Shown: in pieces, positions 5,677 through 6,692 of the stretch
How the letters are laid out: the number at the start of each line of letters is the position of its first letter
Numbering within the stretch: the stretch's first letter is position 1
Origin: Bacteroidales bacterium
GTDB lineage: Bacteria > Bacteroidota > Bacteroidia > Bacteroidales > Bacteroidaceae
Assembly: GCA_004558535.1 (NCBI GenBank)
Contig: SFCP01000127.1
Coordinates: 1-6,692, forward strand
DNA: 6,692 nt
Reading direction: 5' to 3'
Translations under genes and position numbers: made by a program
Notes under the pieces: model-generated
Told to the model about the DNA's origin: nothing
The model's input: only the letters and a program-made list of their open reading frames with translations
The model's database searches: none

Positions 5677-6286
5677 TTTCGGTGTCCTTTTCGTCTTTAT
5701 CTTGGGCTGTGTGGCGGGCTACTTGGGTGGCGGTTCGGGCGACGTGGGTCGTACTTCGCTCTATGTGCTCTACGCCCTGATGTTCCAGGTGGGCGTCAGC
5801 ATCGGTTGCAGCGACAACCTGCACCGCATCCTGCGCCTGTTTCGTCCGCGCATGCTCCTGTTGCCCTTGGCCACCATCACGGGTAGCCTGCTCTTCTCGG
5901 CACTGGTCAGTTTCCTCGTGACGCGTTGGAGCTGTACGGAGTGCATGGCCGTGGGCAGCGGTATGGGTTACTACTCTTTGTCGAGCATCCTGATTACCGA
6001 ACTCAAGACGGCGTCGCTCGGCACGCAGGTTGCCACCGAATTGGGCATGATTGCCCTGCTCGCCAATATCCTGCGCGAATTGGCCGCCGTGGTCTTGGCG
6101 CCGCTCTTCCGCCGTCTGTTCGGCCCCTTCGGCGCGGTCGGTGCTGCGGGAGTGACTTCGGTCGATGTGGCCCTGCCTGCCCTGTCGAAAAGTTGCGGTC
6201 GCGACATCGTGCCCATCGCCTTGTTCCACGGTTTCCTGGTAGACCTGAGCGTGCCCCTCATCGTCCCGTTCTTTGCGGCGATGTAG
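5669..6286 (+). CDS. lysO: LysO family lysine exporter, C-terminal part
   Basis: This 205-residue hydrophobic protein forms the remaining membrane helices of the LysO lysine exporter. It starts with a helix at about 4-22 (FGVLFVFILGCVAGYLGGG). Several more follow, including LLLPLATITGSLLFSALVSF, and then the conserved family segment ECMAVGSGMGYYSLSS with LITELK. Next come a helix around MIALLANILRELAAVVLAPL, the conserved stretch GVTSVDVALPALSKSCGRD, and the closing helix ALFHGFLVDLSVPLIVPFF. The family exports L-lysine across the inner membrane and so also protects against toxic lysine analogues; that role is taken from the family. The gene overlaps the upstream part by 8 bases, shares its promoter and looks intact. 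A structured stretch follows the stop. Confidence 0.9.
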   Translation: MNSFGVLFVFILGCVAGYLGGGSGDVGRTSLYVLYALMFQVGVSIGCSDNLHRILRLFRPRMLLLPLATITGSLLFSALVSFLVTRWSCTECMAVGSGMGYYSLSSILITELKTASLGTQVATELGMIALLANILRELAAVVLAPLFRRLFGPFGAVGAAGVTSVDVALPALSKSCGRDIVPIALFHGFLVDLSVPLIVPFFAAM

Positions 6287-6336
6287 CTGCGGGTGCTTTC
6301 GGCCGCGGAGAAACCGCCCGAGGCAAGGGTCCGCAG
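6287..6336 (+). other. Long imperfect hairpin directly after the lysO stop, possible transcript end
   Basis: Immediately after TAG 6284-6286, CTGCGG (6287-6292) can pair with CCGCAG (6331-6336). Inside it TCGG (6299-6302) pairs with CCGA (6318-6321), and GCGG (6305-6308) with CCGC (6314-6317), around the loop AGAAA. The position suits a transcript terminator or a 3' stabilising structure for lysO mRNA. No T-run follows, so a classical intrinsic terminator is not shown. Confidence 0.4.
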
Positions 6337-6437
6337 GAAGGTTCGCTGCCGGTGATAGATTTGGCCCGAAGTGGCCTCTTTATCTTAGAGGGAGGGCTTC
6401 ACGTCGGCGATACTGCCGTCTTGTTACCGCCCTATCT

Positions 6438-6452
6438 GCCGGTGAGACCGGC
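6438..6452. other. Perfect hairpin GCCGGT-GAG-ACCGGC before the kinase gene
   Basis: A 6 bp perfect stem with a 3-base loop lies 27 bases before the kinase ATG. It directly precedes TAACCTTG (6454-6461), a one-mismatch version of the Bacteroidetes -7 box TAnnTTTG, with no TTTG at the expected -33 position. It could be an operator next to the kinase promoter, or the end of the lysO transcript; no T-run follows. The rest of 6337-6437 shows only a weak inverted pair CCTCT/AGAGG around 6375-6391. Confidence 0.4.
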
Positions 6453-6479
6453 ATAACCTTGACACAACATAATACCATT

Positions 6480-6692
6480 ATGCATAAAATCCCCAACCAT
6501 TTGCCTGCGGGCACGATGCTCCGTGGCGACACCTACCGCATCGTGCGCTTCATTGCCGCCGGCGGCTTCGGCTGTACCTACGAGGCCGAGCACGTGATGC
6601 TGCGCAAGCGCGTGGCCATCAAGGAGTTCTTCATGCAGGACTACTGCAACCGCGAGGAGCATACCAAGCACGTCACGGTGGGTACGCAGGGC
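6480..6692 (+). CDS. Serine/threonine protein kinase (Hanks type), N-terminal fragment, cut by window end
   Basis: Seventy-one codons are visible from ATG 6480 and the frame is open at the edge. After a short N-terminus (LPAGTMLRGDTYRIVRFI), residues 26-34 give the ATP-binding glycine-rich loop AAGGFGCTY. VAIKEFF (45-51) then supplies the catalytic Lys48 of subdomain II. The segment DYCNREEHTKHVTVGTQG resembles Bacteroidales kinases that begin this way. Members phosphorylate Ser/Thr residues using ATP; substrates and any C-terminal sensor, membrane or secreted part lie beyond the window. The first glycine of the usual GxGxxG loop is Ala26. I do not treat this as inactivating, since the catalytic loop cannot be seen. 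The gene lies 193 bases after lysO on the same strand, with a weak -7-like box at 6454-6461, so it is probably a separate unit. Confidence 0.9.
   Translation, partial: MHKIPNHLPAGTMLRGDTYRIVRFIAAGGFGCTYEAEHVMLRKRVAIKEFFMQDYCNREEHTKHVTVGTQG

Noticed and set aside
5504..6229. Leftward open frame of 241 codons opposite lysO
   Set aside because: The product is Gln/Arg/His-rich and low in complexity, typical of an antisense shadow of membrane-protein genes.
6480..6692. Kinase considered inactive because the first loop glycine is alanine
   Set aside because: The rest of the loop and Lys48 are present, and the catalytic loop and DFG motif are outside the window, so inactivity cannot be claimed.

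Overview
The window looks like a GC-rich (by eye near 60%) chromosomal segment of a member of the order Bacteroidales. The evidence is a TonB-dependent receptor of the Bacteroidetes copper-linked type, a regulator joining a heavy-metal-associated domain to an AraC helix-turn-helix, a LysO lysine exporter split over two small genes as in Bacteroides relatives, a Bacteroidales-style Ser/Thr kinase, and promoters of the form TTTG-N19/20-TAnnTTTG. I cannot name the genus.

Layout. Positions 1-4214 run leftwards: tex (2070-4214), then a small HMA-AraC regulator (1507-2073) whose ATG overlaps the tex stop by 4 bases, then a TonB-dependent receptor (1433 to beyond the left edge). The receptor has its own -7 box but no clear -33 box. 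Its frame breaks near 395-405. Positions 4215-4693 hold no gene I can support; 4369-4646 is a contiguous array of thirteen 19-23 bp modules. The first nine are TTTGC/GCAAA-containing (three near-identical 42-43 bp pairs plus three degenerate modules) and the last four are GC-rich near-palindromes. Positions 4694-5177 hold a leftward Nudix hydrolase gene, also broken by a frame change with an apparent internal gap. A compact divergent promoter pair at 5234-5311 serves the Nudix gene leftwards and the lysO pair (5386-5676 and 5669-6286, overlapping 8 bases) rightwards. After a structured 193-base intergenic stretch, a Ser/Thr protein kinase starts at 6480 and runs off the right edge.

Functionally, the left half pairs a probable copper-responsive regulator with a probable metal-related outer-membrane receptor, with tex coupled upstream. 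The right half has housekeeping-type functions: nucleotide-sugar hydrolysis (damaged), lysine export and a signalling kinase. The observations most worth a second look are the modular array, the two neighbouring genes that both lost an internal out-of-frame piece, and the tex/regulator coupling. I see no defence locus, CRISPR array, tRNA, rRNA or insertion sequence.
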